In this document: piece by piece, positions 26,784 through 36,056 of the stretch
Numbering within the stretch: the first letter of the stretch is position 1
Layout: every line of letters begins with the position of its first letter
Assembly: GCA_938002015.1 (NCBI GenBank)
Contig: CALLAU010000037.1
Coordinates: forward strand, 1 to 64,000
Origin: an uncultured Bdellovibrionales bacterium
Lineage (GTDB): Bacteria; Bdellovibrionota; Bdellovibrionia; Bdellovibrionales; UBA1609
Direction of reading: 5' to 3'
DNA: 64,000 nt
Translations under genes and position numbers: made by a program
Notes under the pieces: generated by a model
The model's database searches: none
What the model saw: the letters and a program-made list of their open reading frames with translations, nothing else
Told to the model about the DNA's origin: nothing

Positions 26784-28274
26784 TTAGTCTGTTGTTTCGT
26801 TTCTAAATTGTTCAGCTGCATTAAAGATGCGCTCCTTTTTTTCACCACTCATTCTTTCAAGAGTTGAGAGCATCATATTAAGTCTAGGGTTTGATTTAAG
26901 AAAGTCTTGTTTTTTAAAAATAAACTGCCAGTAAAGCCCGTCCATAACATCACACCAAACGCCTTTTTTATAATCACTCATTTTTAAAATATAATTTGAT
27001 CCACTTATGTAAGGTTTCGTAGCAAAAATGCCACCATCACTAAATTGTCCCATACCGTAAACATTAGGTCCCATAACCCAGTCAGAGCTATCTACGTACA
27101 TTTCCATAAACCAATCATGTACTTGAGTAGGCTCTATCTCAGTCATGAGCATGACATTGCTTAAAATCATGAGCCTCTCTATATGATGGTTATAACCATA
27201 CTTTAAGGCTTTTTTGATGGCATCATCAACTGGTGGTAGACCTGTGTTTCCTGTATACCAAACAGATTTCATTTTTCTTTTATGATTAAAAAAATTGGTA
27301 GTTTCTTGCTCTTCACTAAACTCTTGATAAATACCTCTTAAAAATTCACGCCAGCCTATAACTTGTCTAATAAAGCCTTCTAATGAGTTAAGAGGAATTT
27401 TATTCTCGGTTTTTTTTGAAAACTCTAGTGTTTTACTAACAATATCTTCTGGTGTTATCAAACCCATGTTGAGTCCTGGTGATAGAAGAGAGTGAAACAG
27501 GAATGGGGATTTATCTGTGATTGAATCTTGATATGTTCCAAAGTTTTGGAATTTATGAATTAAAAACTCATCTAAAGCTTTTAGGTAAGCTTTGCGAGTG
27601 TATGGAAGCCAGAAGTCATCAACACAGCCGACGTGTTCTTTAAAAACACTACTCACTAGTGTTTTAACGGATTTTAACAAAGAAGTTTCTTCTATATTTG
27701 TACTTACCTTAGGGAGAGTTAAGTCTTTTGGAAGTTTCGACCTATTTTCTGTATCATAGCTCCATTTTCCTCCATAAGGTTTATTATTTTTATCAATTAA
27801 GATGCCAAGTCTTTTTCTTTCTTTTTGGTAGAAAGTTTTCATAAATGGTTTTTTAGTATCTTTTAAATAGGTTTTAAAATTTTCTCTGTTTGACAGGAAC
27901 ATTGGTGAGGGAATAACTTCCCATGCAACTTTTAAATCTTTACAAAGCTTATATATTCTGTCTTCAAAGAACTTATCTTCAATTTCAAAAGTAGTAAGTT
28001 TAGTAGATTTTTTTAAAATAGGTGTTAATTTTTCTTCAAAGCTCAGCCTTAAATTTTTATCATTGAGTTCATGATATGTAATATTAAAGTCTTTTTCCTT
28101 TAAATTTTTACTATAAGCTCTCATAGCTGTAAGAAATAGAGTGATTTTAAGTTTATGGTGTTTTTTATAAGTACAAAGACCATGGTCTTCAAACATAACA
28201 AAGTTTTGTTTCTTGTACTTAGTAAGATGTTTTATTGGAAAAAGTTGATTGCCTAATATGAGAAATGTGTTCAT
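26784..28274 (-). CDS. Cryptochrome/photolyase-related protein (COG3046, PhrB/CryB-like)
   Basis: The FAD-binding family has members that are (6-4) photolyases or blue-light receptors. The N-terminus (FLILGNQLFP) and the C-terminal block (FSDGGIFATKPYISGSNYI, LKMSDY) are clear signatures. In Fe-S members such as PhrB, a cysteine-rich insertion follows the MSDY element and supplies three of the four cluster ligands; here that region is shortened to MSDYKKGVWCDVMDGLYW with one Cys, so a 4Fe-4S cluster is unlikely. At 496 residues the length is otherwise typical. It overlaps the DCC gene by one base. Confidence 0.9.
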   Translation of the reverse strand: MNTFLILGNQLFPIKHLTKYKKQNFVMFEDHGLCTYKKHHKLKITLFLTAMRAYSKNLKEKDFNITYHELNDKNLRLSFEEKLTPILKKSTKLTTFEIEDKFFEDRIYKLCKDLKVAWEVIPSPMFLSNRENFKTYLKDTKKPFMKTFYQKERKRLGILIDKNNKPYGGKWSYDTENRSKLPKDLTLPKVSTNIEETSLLKSVKTLVSSVFKEHVGCVDDFWLPYTRKAYLKALDEFLIHKFQNFGTYQDSITDKSPFLFHSLLSPGLNMGLITPEDIVSKTLEFSKKTENKIPLNSLEGFIRQVIGWREFLRGIYQEFSEEQETTNFFNHKRKMKSVWYTGNTGLPPVDDAIKKALKYGYNHHIERLMILSNVMLMTEIEPTQVHDWFMEMYVDSSDWVMGPNVYGMGQFSDGGIFATKPYISGSNYILKMSDYKKGVWCDVMDGLYWQFIFKKQDFLKSNPRLNMMLSTLERMSGEKKERIFNAAEQFRNETTD

Positions 28275-28651
28275 TAAAGTTTACATGATCCACTTGAGCA
28301 ATCTTTTCTACGAAAAATAGGGCGGATGAAGGCGAATATATTATAGCCTACATCAAGAAAAGGCCTTGTGAATCTATTATGAGTCATAAATTGAAGGGGC
28401 TTAAAAATATTTAAGTGCTTCCAAATGGCTGCAAAGGCATCTACGCCAGTTAACACTTTATTATTAGAGTTTTTTACATGGAACTTTTTTTGAACGTTCT
28501 TTGGGTTAAGGCCTTCGCTTTTAGGGTCAAAGTCATCACTCGATATATCAATGAAATCAATAGTCTTTTTATGGTCTATTTTTTTATAATGATTAATCTC
28601 TCTATCACATAAAGGGCAAAGGCCGTCATAATAAACTTTTAAAGCGCTCAT
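28274..28651 (-). CDS. DCC-motif (DUF393) thiol protein
   Basis: The 125-residue protein opens with VYYDGLCPLCDREINHYKK, the DxxCxxC motif of the DUF393/DCC family, whose members are predicted thiol-disulfide oxidoreductases. The Cys-rich C-terminus (KDCSSGSCKL) is an additional feature that could bind metal or cycle disulfides. It is the first gene of the minus-strand set leading to the photolyase-related protein and glutathione peroxidase. The predicted promoter places the transcription start on its ATG. Confidence 0.88.
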   Translation of the reverse strand: MSALKVYYDGLCPLCDREINHYKKIDHKKTIDFIDISSDDFDPKSEGLNPKNVQKKFHVKNSNNKVLTGVDAFAAIWKHLNIFKPLQFMTHNRFTRPFLDVGYNIFAFIRPIFRRKDCSSGSCKL

Positions 28652-28657
28652 GATTTA

Positions 28658-28699
28658 ATTATACCGCATTTAACACTCGAGTTCAAGTTTTTGTGAACT
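28658..28699 (-). promoter_or_regulatory. Sigma-70-type promoter overlapped by an inverted repeat
   Basis: On the minus strand TTGAAC (28681-28686) and TATAAT (28658-28663) are separated by 17 bases. The predicted start is at about 28651, the A of the ATG, so the mRNA may be leaderless. The inverted repeat AGTTCA-N8-TGAACT (28680-28699) covers the -35 box and could be an operator. Confidence 0.6.
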
Positions 28700-28779
28700 T
28701 ATATTTCTTAATAATAACATATATTTACATAATGTACTAAAAAGCTTGATCTTAAGACACAGCCTTATAAAGTTAACAT

Positions 28780-28971
28780 ATGCATGAGTTAGAGCACCGC
28801 TTTCAATGTCCGTATTGTTGGCAATCCATTTCAATGGTCTTAGATCCAACAGGGTTACAGCAGGAGTATATTGAAGATTGTGAAGTCTGTTGTAGGCCTA
28901 TTAAGGTAGATTACCTATTAACAGTAGAAAATTTATTAAAAAGCTTTACTGCAGCAAGTATCGAGCAGTAA
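28780..28971 (+). CDS. CPXCG-motif cysteine-rich protein
   Basis: The 63-residue protein has two cysteine pairs, FQCPYCWQSI and EDCEVCCRPIKVDY, the pattern of the small CPXCG family, probably a zinc ribbon. The function of the family is unknown. It is transcribed away from the photolyase set, from a 128-base intergenic region that also holds TACAT-A-ATGTA, a short palindrome. The ATG at 28780 gives the usual length. Confidence 0.8.
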   Translation: MHELEHRFQCPYCWQSISMVLDPTGLQQEYIEDCEVCCRPIKVDYLLTVENLLKSFTAASIEQ

Positions 28972-29135
28972 CTAAGTCTAAAGTCAGTATCTTTAATAAA
29001 ATCGATTAAAGGCTAGAGAGTTAAATCGCCTGCTGTTAGGTGAGTCTATAGGTTCGCTGTTGATTTAGAGTTTTTTTAAAGGCCGTACGGGAGTGTTTGT
29101 TTGCTAAATAGTTAGTTTTCTTAAATAATTATAGA

Positions 29136-30641
29136 GTGAAAAAACTTAAGATTTATTGCAGATACTTTTTTTTGACTATTATTTTAGTACTTAGTTTAAG
29201 TGCAGAAGCTAATAATGGCCAATCGACATTAAATATTTTTTCACCTAATAATCGTCAAGTTGATTTTACCCTTTTAGAGGGGAGCCGGGTTACAGAGAAA
29301 AAGTACTTTAATTCTGTACTTTTTTTCGATGCTGCCTATCAGTCGTTATCTCTTTATAATAATCCAGATTTTGATGCTACTGATTTAATGATGTTTATGC
29401 ATCTAGGTATTGCTTATGGTGTAAATGATCGTCTAGAAATTGGAGGCCGATTTCCTTTTCTATTAAACCAAACTTTAGAAGATGCGCAGCTTGGTTCAAG
29501 CCTAGAGTTAACGGGAACAGGTTTTACAAACATTACAGCTTATGCAAAATACAACTTCATAAAGAAAGAAAATTTTGGTGCCTCGCTTTTATTGCAAGCT
29601 GGTACGGCTAATAGTGAATCTAACTTTTATATTGGTGAAGGATCTGGGCCAAACCTTTCACTTACATTTGCTTTAGATAAAAGATTTGGTAAATGGTTAA
29701 CAGGTTTTAATATTGGTTATTTATCAAGATCTCCTGGAGACAGGGGAGTGACGTACAGTTTTTTTGAACCTGTAGATAGTACGATACAAGCGTCCCTTGG
29801 TTTGAGCCGCTTTTTATCTGAAAAAGCGCGGTTGAGCTTAGAGCTCTTAATTAATCAACATGACTATGAGATAGATGCATCTAATAGAGATGAGATGGCA
29901 ATGGAGGCTTTTTTAAATTATAGAAGAAGCCTTAAAAGATTTAAGTTTATTGCTGGTCTTGGTCTTGGTTTAAATGAAGGCTTATCTGAGCCAGCATATA
30001 GAGGTTTTGTTGGACTTAACTATAAATTTAAATTCAAAAGATCAATTAGAAAACCTGAAGATGAAGTTGAGGTTGAGCCTATAAGTCAAATTGAGGAAGA
30101 AGAACCTATTGTAGAAGAGCCAGAAGAAGAGGTTGTAGCACCTAAGCCAATAGAGGAAACACTTGATCTTGAAGCTGAATCAATTGCTCCAAAAGTCATT
30201 GAGCAAACTATTACAATCGATGAAGAGGATGAAGTTTCAGCTAAACTTGAAGAGTTTGATAAAGAGAATCAAGCTGCTAAAGCTGAATTCCAGAAGATCA
30301 TCTTAAACTATGTAGAGTTTGAGTTTAATTCATATACTTTAAACGCTAAATCTAAGAAAACTCTTGATGGTGTTGCTAAGTATTTAGAGTCATCAGACTT
30401 TAAGAGTTTAGAAGTTATTGGGCATACTGATTTCTATGGATCTACCATGTATAATGAAGTTTTAAGTTTAAGAAGAGCAAAAAGTGTTAGAGACTACATT
30501 GCTTCACAAGGTATAGAGAAGTCAAAAATGAAGTTTAATGGTTATGGTAAGCGTAGACCTGTCGATACGGGTGTGACAAAGAAGGCCAGACAAAACAATA
30601 GAAGAGTTGAAATTATTCTTAGGAATAACTCAGGTGAGTAG
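29136..30641 (+). CDS. Outer-membrane beta-barrel protein with C-terminal OmpA domain
   Basis: This 501-residue protein has a signal peptide (LVLSLSAEA-NNG), a barrel-like region of alternating strands at about residues 50-300, an acidic Glu/Pro-rich linker at about 305-365, and an OmpA/MotB-type peptidoglycan-binding domain at about 385-498 (VIGHTDFYGS, LSLRRAKSVRDYI, NNRRVEIILR), containing the Asp and Arg that bind diaminopimelate. It should tether the outer membrane to the cell wall. The start is a GTG. A probably co-transcribed exported protein follows after seven bases. Confidence 0.88.
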   Translation: MKKLKIYCRYFFLTIILVLSLSAEANNGQSTLNIFSPNNRQVDFTLLEGSRVTEKKYFNSVLFFDAAYQSLSLYNNPDFDATDLMMFMHLGIAYGVNDRLEIGGRFPFLLNQTLEDAQLGSSLELTGTGFTNITAYAKYNFIKKENFGASLLLQAGTANSESNFYIGEGSGPNLSLTFALDKRFGKWLTGFNIGYLSRSPGDRGVTYSFFEPVDSTIQASLGLSRFLSEKARLSLELLINQHDYEIDASNRDEMAMEAFLNYRRSLKRFKFIAGLGLGLNEGLSEPAYRGFVGLNYKFKFKRSIRKPEDEVEVEPISQIEEEEPIVEEPEEEVVAPKPIEETLDLEAESIAPKVIEQTITIDEEDEVSAKLEEFDKENQAAKAEFQKIILNYVEFEFNSYTLNAKSKKTLDGVAKYLESSDFKSLEVIGHTDFYGSTMYNEVLSLRRAKSVRDYIASQGIEKSKMKFNGYGKRRPVDTGVTKKARQNNRRVEIILRNNSGE

Positions 30642-30648
30642 GTTTAGA

Positions 30649-31299
30649 ATGGAAAAAAGAAATAAGGTATTATTTGTATTACTATTACTGTTTTTTTCAG
30701 ATTCAGTTTTTGCTGCTACTGCAGAATCTTTTTTAAGCCAAAACGTTAATGCAATTGATGAAACCTACTCTTATAAAGATGATAAAGATGATTCAAGATT
30801 TAGGTTAAAAGCTTATAAAGCTAAGGCTAAACAAGTTGCAGTAGCTATGTATAAGAACAAGTCTAACTTGTGTGATACTGCTAGATCTAGGCAAAAATTT
30901 GATGTTTCTTCTTCTGCTAATTACGTGGTCTCAGTGCTTAAAAAGGCTGGAGCAATTAAACCTGAAGACAAAAACTACGCTTTTAAGAGTGCTCACTTTT
31001 TTTGGGAGTATTACTTAACATATAGAAATTTTGTGGATGTGAGCAGGTCTTTTAGAAGAATTAAATCTGATAAAATTTTTCAAAAACTACCAGAGTCTTA
31101 TGTTCTATTAGTTGAGAAGGGCTGTGTTGCAAATGGAGCTGTAGCTTTATTTTGCAGTGGAGAAAAGCTTTACACGACTAGATTTCCTAACTTTGAAAAA
31201 CTTAAGCAGCGTATAGGGGATCCTTCCTATAAAAACTGTAAAGTAGGTAAGGATGTTCGTATTATTGTTGAGTCTAAAAGGTTATTAGGATCAATATAA
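30649..31299 (+). CDS. Exported hypothetical protein
   Basis: I do not recognise this 216-residue protein. It has a signal peptide (VLFVLLLLFFSDSVFA-ATA) and a mature part rich in Lys and aromatic residues with several Cys (SNLCDTARSRQKF, GCVANGAVALFCSG, NCKVGKD), likely forming disulfides in the periplasm. The ATG at 30649 follows a GAGTAGG Shine-Dalgarno; an upstream TTG would overlap the OmpA-type gene. The short gap suggests one operon with that gene. Confidence 0.65.
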   Translation: MEKRNKVLFVLLLLFFSDSVFAATAESFLSQNVNAIDETYSYKDDKDDSRFRLKAYKAKAKQVAVAMYKNKSNLCDTARSRQKFDVSSSANYVVSVLKKAGAIKPEDKNYAFKSAHFFWEYYLTYRNFVDVSRSFRRIKSDKIFQKLPESYVLLVEKGCVANGAVALFCSGEKLYTTRFPNFEKLKQRIGDPSYKNCKVGKDVRIIVESKRLLGSI

Positions 31300-31342
31300 A
31301 GTTAACTACTAATAGGGGTAGTGAGTGAGTCTTACTAATTGC

Positions 31343-32893
31343 CTACAGCAAAGACTCATATATTTTTTCAGCAATCTTAATGCCATCACAAGCAGCACTT
31401 GTTATTCCTCCAGCATAACCAGCACCTTCTCCAGCAGGGTAGAGCCCTTTATGAGATACTGATTCAAGGGAGTCTTTATGTCTAGTGATTCTAAGAGGGC
31501 ATGAAGTTCTAGACTCAACACCAAATAATAAGGTGTCATTGTTTATAAATCCTTTCATCTTACGATCAAAAACATTAATGGCATCTGAGAATCTATTTAA
31601 AAAAGGAGAGTCAAAGAGACTATGTAGTGGAGCGCTAATAGCTCCTGATATAGATGAAGTTTTTCCAATTTTTAGACTTGTTTTTTTGTTTAAGAAATCA
31701 TTTAAGTACTGTGCTGGGAGTTCTTTTAGACCCTTGTTTTTTTCAACCATTTCATAGGCATTTGATTCAAGACTATTTCTAAAGTCCATACCTGCAAAAA
31801 GGTTATCACCAAAATTCTTTTTATAATCAATGCTTACAACCATTGCCGCATTTGCAAAAGGAGAGTTGCGGTTATAATTACTCATACCATTTGAAACAAG
31901 ACTGCCAGGCTCAGTTGCTGATGACAGTACGTATCCCCCTGGGCACATACAAAAACTATAAACTCCAATGCCATCTTCTTTATTTGTGTGCGCTAATTTA
32001 TAATTTGCAGCACCAAGCTTTGGATGTTCTGCAAACTCTTTATATTGAATTTTATTAACAAGCTGCTGACTGTGCTCAACTCTTAGTCCGACAGCGAAAG
32101 ACTTGCCTTCCATAAAAACATCATTTTCATATAAATGACTAAAAATATCAGAGGAATGACCTGTGGCTAAGATAATATGATTTGAGTTAAAGGTTTTTGT
32201 TGAATTATCTAAAACATTTTTTGCTTGAATGCCCTCTACACTGGACCCACTAAATTTAATTTTTTCGACTTTTGTGTTAAAAAAAATCTCTCCACCAAGT
32301 TTTTTTATTTGCTCGCGTAGCTTTGGTATAACTCTACGAATTTTATCAGAGCCTACATGAGGGTTTGAGAGATATTCTATTTCTTCCGGTGCGCCAAACT
32401 GCACAAGGCGCTGCATAACATAAGGTATGTAATCAGATTTGATTCTTGTTATAAGTTTTCCATCTGAAAAGAGACCAGCTCCGCCTTCTCCAAATCCCAC
32501 ATTGGAATGCTTGTTTAAAGTCCCTTTTCTCCAGTATTTTGCAATAGATAAAACTCGCTTTGTTGTTTCTTCTCCTTGTTCGATGAGAATACATTTTATG
32601 CCTCTTTCAAGAAGCCTTAAGGCTGCGAAAAGTCCTGCAGGCCCAGCACCAATAATAAGAACAGGGTCTTCATCGTAAGAGTTAAGCTTTTCTAATGTGA
32701 TGGGATCTTTTTTGGAAGACTCTCCTTTATCAAAAGTTTTTACGGAGTATATGAATTTAAGATTACCTTTTTTTCTCGCATCAACTGATTTTTTTAGAAT
32801 GCGATAGGACTCGTAGTCAGGCGCGAGCCACTGCAGTTGATCCTCGAGCTCCTCGTTGATGCCAACTTCAATATTAGAAAGTAATTTGCTCAT
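31343..32893 (-). CDS. FAD-dependent oxidoreductase, COG2509 type
   Basis: The 516-residue flavoprotein has PVLIIGAGPAGLFAALRLLE as the FAD-binding GxGxxG, then VGFGEGGAGLFSDGKL, VGLRVEHSQ and a C-terminal GLYPAGEGAGYAGGITSA that closes the flavin site. These segments match the uncharacterised COG2509 dehydrogenases, widely conserved in bacteria. The substrate is unknown. It is monocistronic, with a divergent TPR-protein gene upstream. Confidence 0.87.
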   Translation of the reverse strand: MSKLLSNIEVGINEELEDQLQWLAPDYESYRILKKSVDARKKGNLKFIYSVKTFDKGESSKKDPITLEKLNSYDEDPVLIIGAGPAGLFAALRLLERGIKCILIEQGEETTKRVLSIAKYWRKGTLNKHSNVGFGEGGAGLFSDGKLITRIKSDYIPYVMQRLVQFGAPEEIEYLSNPHVGSDKIRRVIPKLREQIKKLGGEIFFNTKVEKIKFSGSSVEGIQAKNVLDNSTKTFNSNHIILATGHSSDIFSHLYENDVFMEGKSFAVGLRVEHSQQLVNKIQYKEFAEHPKLGAANYKLAHTNKEDGIGVYSFCMCPGGYVLSSATEPGSLVSNGMSNYNRNSPFANAAMVVSIDYKKNFGDNLFAGMDFRNSLESNAYEMVEKNKGLKELPAQYLNDFLNKKTSLKIGKTSSISGAISAPLHSLFDSPFLNRFSDAINVFDRKMKGFINNDTLLFGVESRTSCPLRITRHKDSLESVSHKGLYPAGEGAGYAGGITSAACDGIKIAEKIYESLL

Positions 32894-32983
32894 TAAGGTG
32901 AACCTACACTATGTGATAAAATTATCCAATAAAGCTTTTAAACTGTAAATTATACACTTCAAGAATAATATTAAAAGTGGGAA

Positions 32984-33010
32984 ATTAGCGTGAGTGATAT
33001 TCTCACTAAT
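32984..33010. promoter_or_regulatory. Imperfect inverted repeat in a divergent intergenic region
   Basis: ATTAGCGTGAG and CTCACTAAT form an inverted repeat (arms GTGAG/CTCAC and ATTA/TAAT, 2-base bulge, 7-base spacer). It lies between the flavoprotein gene and the TPR-protein gene and could be an operator. The rest of 32894-33159 shows no other clear signal except the Shine-Dalgarno ACGGAGGT before 33160. Confidence 0.3.
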
Positions 33011-33159
33011 TCTTTCCTTTTCAAAACTCGATCTGAGTATTTTGTGTCTTGAAGGCTCAAATAGTTTTTTAAATTTATATATTGTACAATTTACTTTTTT
33101 TGTCTCGTCAAACAGGCTTAAAAAGTATTATATGCAGCCTATATACGGAGGTATTTATA

Positions 33160-34566
33160 ATGAAATTGTTTATTGCAACACTAGTTCTTTTTTTAACCCC
33201 AGCGCTATCAATTGCTAAAGAAAAACCAGTAAGATTAGGGGCTTCAAGCATAGCTTTGCTTGAAAAAAATATCGAACTAGATAATGGCTATGGCAAAGGT
33301 TATTTCTACTCTCTGCCTGATGATCTAAGTCAAAACCTTGTTAATCAAGGCTTTGCTATGTTGAATTTGTTTCAGTATACAGATGCTTTTAGGAGTTTTG
33401 ATACTGCTTTAGAAAACGACCCAGGGCTTAAGATTGCAATAATTGGAAGAGCTTTCTCTGCATTTAGCTTAGACGCTGGAAACACTTATTACACAGATAT
33501 GGCGCTAGATTATCTTAGCGAAAACCTAAGTGACCTGGAGCCTGCTCTTAAAGGTTGGGGTGATTTATTAAGCTCATTAGTTAAGAATAAAGGTCTAAAT
33601 GGTCAGCCTTTATCATCTCAAAGAGCTTATCAAGAATTAAAAAATTTAGATACTGACAACTTAGATGTAAAAACTTTTGCTAACTGGGTATCTAAATCCC
33701 ACAACATGAGTGACTTTAGAGAGACCTTAACTTTAGATCCTGTAAATGCTGGAGCTCTTCACTATATGCTTCATATGGCAGAGGGAGAAAGTAGTGCAGA
33801 GGGGCATTTAAAAGCGTTGGGTTTTGGAGAAAGGTTAATTAAAGTTGCAACAAGTTCAGCTCATGCTCAGCATATGTATGGACACGTTCTCCCTCACTTT
33901 AATAGATGGAATGAAGCTGACAAGCAGTTTACAGTTGCTGACGGTCTTCACTTATCTTGGGCAGAGAAGAATGGAGTAGCGCCTAGTGAAGATTGGCATT
34001 ATTATCATAATCTAGATTTGTGGTCTGTATCTAAGATGGTAGTAGACCCTCAAAATGCTCTAGGTATACTGGCGACAATTCAATCTCTAAATCCATATGC
34101 AATACTAGATTACTTAGATTACTCTTCAGCTACTTTCCCAGCCTCAGGTCGTGAGCAAATTAGTTCAGTATTAGATCAAATTGAATCTCAATCAGCAGGA
34201 GCTAAAAATTTAGTTCTAAGCTCTCGCCTGTATTTTGATATTGTTTTTAATCCAACAAAGGAGAGTTTTAATAGCGCTATTTTAAGTTTGAATTCAGATC
34301 TTAATTTTAAAAATAGAAGGCTTTTATATATGTTCTTATCTTTAATGCAGACAAAAGAGTCTAACCCAGAGCAATATACTCAGTTACAAATGGAAGTTGT
34401 TGGTGAATTAAGATCTAATTTTGAGCGAGGCGGTTTTGATGGTTGGAAAAAATCTGTCCTTGAAGCTTTAATGTATAAAAGATTATTTGAGCTATATGGT
34501 ATGGAAGATGGGTCATCTTTATTAGAAGAAAATATATTCAACGTTTTCATGAAGCCTGTTGATTAA
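33160..34566 (+). CDS. Exported TPR-type protein
   Basis: The 468-residue product has a signal peptide (LVLFLTPALSIA-KEK) and helical repeats resembling tetratricopeptides: MLNLFQYTDAFRSFDTALE with the alternating pattern of a TPR, and SAHAQHMYGHVLPHFNRWNEA, which resembles the histidine-rich TPR pattern of TTC38-like proteins. GGAGGT eight bases before the ATG at 33160 fixes the start; an in-frame ATG at 33082 lacks such a site. Periplasmic scaffold or binding role is only a guess. Confidence 0.7.
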   Translation: MKLFIATLVLFLTPALSIAKEKPVRLGASSIALLEKNIELDNGYGKGYFYSLPDDLSQNLVNQGFAMLNLFQYTDAFRSFDTALENDPGLKIAIIGRAFSAFSLDAGNTYYTDMALDYLSENLSDLEPALKGWGDLLSSLVKNKGLNGQPLSSQRAYQELKNLDTDNLDVKTFANWVSKSHNMSDFRETLTLDPVNAGALHYMLHMAEGESSAEGHLKALGFGERLIKVATSSAHAQHMYGHVLPHFNRWNEADKQFTVADGLHLSWAEKNGVAPSEDWHYYHNLDLWSVSKMVVDPQNALGILATIQSLNPYAILDYLDYSSATFPASGREQISSVLDQIESQSAGAKNLVLSSRLYFDIVFNPTKESFNSAILSLNSDLNFKNRRLLYMFLSLMQTKESNPEQYTQLQMEVVGELRSNFERGGFDGWKKSVLEALMYKRLFELYGMEDGSSLLEENIFNVFMKPVD

Positions 34567-34614
34567 AGCCTTAATTAATAGATCTGGTAATATAGGCGTG
34601 TTATTTAAAAAAAA

Positions 34615-34691
34615 TGGGGCGATCGACGGGGCTTGAACCCGCGACAACCGGAATCACAATCCGGGGCTCTACCAACTGAGCTACGACCGCC
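34615..34691 (-). tRNA. tRNA-His (anticodon GUG)
   Basis: The minus strand folds as a full cloverleaf: acceptor GCGGTCG/CGATCGC with the extra G-1:C73 pair that identifies tRNA-His, D arm, anticodon stem CCGGA/TCCGG around TTGTGAT, T arm GCGGG/CCCGT with TTCAAGC, and an encoded CCA. The sequence is close to E. coli tRNA-His in the loops. Confidence 0.98.
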
Positions 34692-34767
34692 ACTAGAAGA
34701 AAATGAAGTTAGAGTAAAATAGAGTTAGAGGCAAGAAGAAGAGCTCTTGTAATGAAAAAAAGGCCAT

Positions 34768-34800
34768 AAAAAAAGCCCCTTAAATAAAGGGGCTTTTTTA
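34768..34800. terminator. Bidirectional intrinsic terminator
   Basis: AAAAAAGCCCCTT pairs with AAGGGGCTTTTTT around a short loop. It terminates the minus-strand metalloprotease gene, whose stop is at 34826, before the tRNA. Confidence 0.9.
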
Positions 34801-34825
34801 TTCTGCTCAGAATTAAAGCTTTTGA

Positions 34826-35812
34826 TTAACTATTAAAAGGAAATGGGAAAGGAAACGGGTTATCTCCACCGCCGTCTGAAGCTTGTCCAGGCTTAAACCA
34901 GCAAAGTGGTCTTAGTCCATGTTCAAAGCCATCTGTTCTGTTGCAAGTTCCTGTATCAGGGTTGTTGTCATCAAGGGGTGAGTTAAAATCAAGATCACAT
35001 AAAGCTCCTGCTAAGTATGTGTCTGCTCTGCACTGTCCATCAGGGTGTTTGTTGTTAGTTGCATCCACTACAGTTTCATCAGGAGTTAAGAAGCTAATTG
35101 GTATATCAGCATCTCTTAAAGAGCCTAGTAATCTACCTAAAGAAAGACCTGCAAAAGCAGAACGTCTACAAGCAATGTAGTCTTTATTAATTTCGTTATC
35201 TACGCCTTCAGCACTAAATCTTTCACCACAAGCGGCATTAACTAATTCAACTTCTTGTTCTTCATATATAGAAAGATCTGCTCCAGCTACTTCAAGACCT
35301 GCTGCCTGACCTTCTATGATAAGCTTTTTCATACATTGATAAGTTGCAAAATAATCACTTTGACCTTCATTTGATGCCCATGTTGAAAACCAACCGCCAC
35401 CTTTTGGTGCTCCTGCAGCGTGGTGACCGATTTCATGACAAAGAACAGCTCTAAAAGAATCTATTGTAGCATGCTCATGTCTTGCTAAGCCTCCAAACAT
35501 ATTAACAATCCAGTTACTTCCTTGTTGTTGAGCTGAAGCATTAATTGTGTCATCAGTCCACTTCCTGTTAACTGATAGTGTTGCGCCTTTTTCTTCAATC
35601 ACAGGTCCAAAAATAGCTTCAGCTTCATCGATAACAGTATTAAACTCTTCTTCTGTTATACCTGTTCTTTCCTCTAGAGGGGTATGTTCACTAAAAACAG
35701 GGATTTTTTTATCTGTCTCAGGGAAACAGTTTTCTGCACTTACAAAATAATCTGTAAACGTGGTTTGCGTTAATAGTAGTAGGAATAGGCTTAAACCTTT
35801 AATTGTACTCAT
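34826..35812 (-). CDS. Secreted zinc metalloprotease-like protein (HExxH), paralogue A
   Basis: The 328-residue protein has a signal peptide (SLFLLLLTQTTFTDYFVSA) and the zinc motif VLCHEIGHHAAGAP (HExxH), followed 25 residues later by NEGQSDYFATYQC, whose Glu is a good third ligand. Cysteines in the C-terminal half (CRRSAF, GQCRADTYLAGALC, RPLCWFKP) are conserved in the shorter paralogue at 38413. It ends in a Gly/Phe/Pro-rich tail (NPFPFPFPFNS). GGAGGGAG precedes the start. The fold and substrate are not identified, but a periplasmic or extracellular protease is likely. Confidence 0.8.
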   Translation of the reverse strand: MSTIKGLSLFLLLLTQTTFTDYFVSAENCFPETDKKIPVFSEHTPLEERTGITEEEFNTVIDEAEAIFGPVIEEKGATLSVNRKWTDDTINASAQQQGSNWIVNMFGGLARHEHATIDSFRAVLCHEIGHHAAGAPKGGGWFSTWASNEGQSDYFATYQCMKKLIIEGQAAGLEVAGADLSIYEEQEVELVNAACGERFSAEGVDNEINKDYIACRRSAFAGLSLGRLLGSLRDADIPISFLTPDETVVDATNNKHPDGQCRADTYLAGALCDLDFNSPLDDNNPDTGTCNRTDGFEHGLRPLCWFKPGQASDGGGDNPFPFPFPFNS

Positions 35813-36056
35813 TTAGACTCCCTCCATAGAGTTAAACTCATTTCATTTAAGTTTATTTAATTTTATTAGTTGTGGTGTTATTTTACTTGGGCCAAAGGTA
35901 ATGACTAATTCAAGAAACTGCCGTCTAGGTATAAGATGGGCTTATAGAGTTTTTATGCTATAAGTATTTGAAAACACTGTAAAAACTGCACTTGTTTTTT
36001 ACCGTAAACTTTGCCATTTTCTACCCAGACTAAAACCAGCCTAAAGGAGTTTAATT

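Noticed and set aside
26768-26848. Longer N-terminus for the glutathione peroxidase
   Set aside because: It would overlap the upstream coding region and bury a good lipoprotein-type signal.
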